6,785 nucleotides of DNA, taken from assembly GCA_025351545.1 (NCBI GenBank), contig JANXVQ010000926.1:1-6785 (forward strand). Reading direction: 5' to 3'. The position numbers were made by a program, and so were the translations under genes. Positions 6,275-6,785 of this stretch are shown here, in pieces. The stretch comes from Spirosoma sp. (GTDB taxonomy: Bacteria; Bacteroidota; Bacteroidia; Cytophagales; Spirosomataceae). The first letter of the stretch is position 1, and each line of letters begins with the position of its first letter. Under the pieces are notes generated by a model. That model saw only the letters and a program-made list of their open reading frames with translations, did not search any database and had not been told where the DNA came from.

Positions 6275-6784
6275 CTAAAATCCACCTCTGTCGTAGAAAC
6301 TCCGACGACGGCTGAGTTTAAGTTCCTGAAGAATCGACGACCGCGCCCGAAGGTCGAAGGAGTAATTGCCCGAACGGAAATTATTGCCCGAATAGGGGGT
6401 CCAGTTGAACGCCATTTCCCAGCAGTGCAAATCGCGGTTAATGCCAATAGTTGTCAGCGTTGGGCTATGGAATTGAAAATCGTATCCTGTATTGACCGTA
6501 ATTTTCCATTTTGGCGTCAGGCTCAAGTCACCCGTAAGAGTAAGTGCCTGAACCACTTGCGATATTTCGGGCGTCAGTTTGGTGAGGCTAAAGGTATAGC
6601 TGACATTCATTGTCCAGGGGACGTTGAAATCCACGTATAACTCGGGGTTACTGTTGATTGCCTTCATCGTTGCATCGGATGCGTTCGGGCTGACTTTCTT
6701 TTTACTGGCTTGCTTCGGAGCAAACCGCGCACTAACGTAGGCCTGCAAATTCGTCAGGCGGAGTAAACCTTTGCCCGCCTGAAA
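6275..6784 (-). CDS. lptD: LptD-like LPS-assembly outer-membrane protein, C-terminal fragment
   Basis: The frame is open to the right edge (first visible residues FQAGKGLLRLTN), so only the last 169 residues are present; the TTG at 6748-6746 is internal. LptD is the outer-membrane beta-barrel that, with LptE, inserts lipopolysaccharide into the outer leaflet. The fragment shows alternating polar/hydrophobic strands typical of a barrel. Examples in the visible fragment are FNVPWTMNVSYTFSL (53-67), LTLTGDLSLTPKWKITVNTG and, near the end, SFDLRARSSILQELKLSRRR. The block RDLHCWEM (117-124) followed by NWTP, and the ending LKLSRRRSFYD, are features I recognise from the C-terminus of Bacteroidota putative LPS-assembly proteins (OstA/LptD-like). 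The final residue is Phe, as commonly seen in BAM-assembled barrels. A Lys/Ser-rich stretch (KQASKKKVS) before FNVPW is a probable loop. The assignment to LptD rather than another barrel rests on this C-terminal block alone. Confidence 0.82.
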   Translation of the reverse strand, partial: FQAGKGLLRLTNLQAYVSARFAPKQASKKKVSPNASDATMKAINSNPELYVDFNVPWTMNVSYTFSLTKLTPEISQVVQALTLTGDLSLTPKWKITVNTGYDFQFHSPTLTTIGINRDLHCWEMAFNWTPYSGNNFRSGNYSFDLRARSSILQELKLSRRRSFYDRGGF

Positions 6785-6785
6785 C

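Noticed and set aside
6154..6447. 97-codon minus-strand open frame across the lptD 3' end
   Set aside because: It overlaps the lptD-like gene in another frame and gives a low-complexity Arg/Ser-rich product with no recognisable domain.
1..6785. CRISPR arrays, tRNA or rRNA genes, insertion sequences, toxin-antitoxin or defence genes
   Set aside because: No regularly spaced repeats, cloverleaf-like segments, transposase genes or defence-type domains were seen on either strand.

Overview
The window looks like chromosomal DNA of a Bacteroidota member, most likely a Cytophagales/Spirosoma-type bacterium. Three things point there. A GldG gliding-motility protein and a LptD-like outer-membrane barrel of the Bacteroidota type are both present. 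The genes have no Shine-Dalgarno-like purine tracts before their starts. A sequence upstream of nuoL resembles the Bacteroidota -33/-7 promoter (TTTG, 20 bases, then a near TAnnTTTG). The genus is an inference from general resemblance, not from a search.

Layout, left to right. The plus-strand half begins with the 3' part of a 2-oxoglutarate/Fe(II) dioxygenase gene (2-421, cut by the window edge). It is followed by nuoL (481-2388) and nuoM (2419-4098), two antiporter-like membrane subunits of respiratory complex I, separated by only 30 bases. The minus-strand half reads right to left. It starts with the C-terminal end of a LptD-like LPS-assembly protein (6275-6784, 5' end outside the window), then a small unrecognised helical protein (5841-6089), then gldG (4104-5771). 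nuoM and gldG are convergent, with 5 bases between their stop codons. The two short intergenic gaps on the minus-strand side (5772-5840 and 6090-6274) each hold an inverted repeat.

Functionally, NuoL and NuoM would form the distal proton-pumping end of the complex I membrane arm. All the key charged residues known from E. coli are present, so the pair looks functional. What stands out is the context: no nuoK precedes nuoL and no nuoN follows nuoM. The pair is therefore either separated from the other complex I genes or a second copy. NuoM also has about 47 extra residues, placed by residue offsets in the loop between helices 6 and 7. gldG likewise lacks its usual partner gldF on the side visible here.

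I do not see a new multi-gene system, mobile element, CRISPR array, rRNA or tRNA. The region is ordinary housekeeping and envelope chromosome, with a few points of gene order and intergenic structure worth checking.
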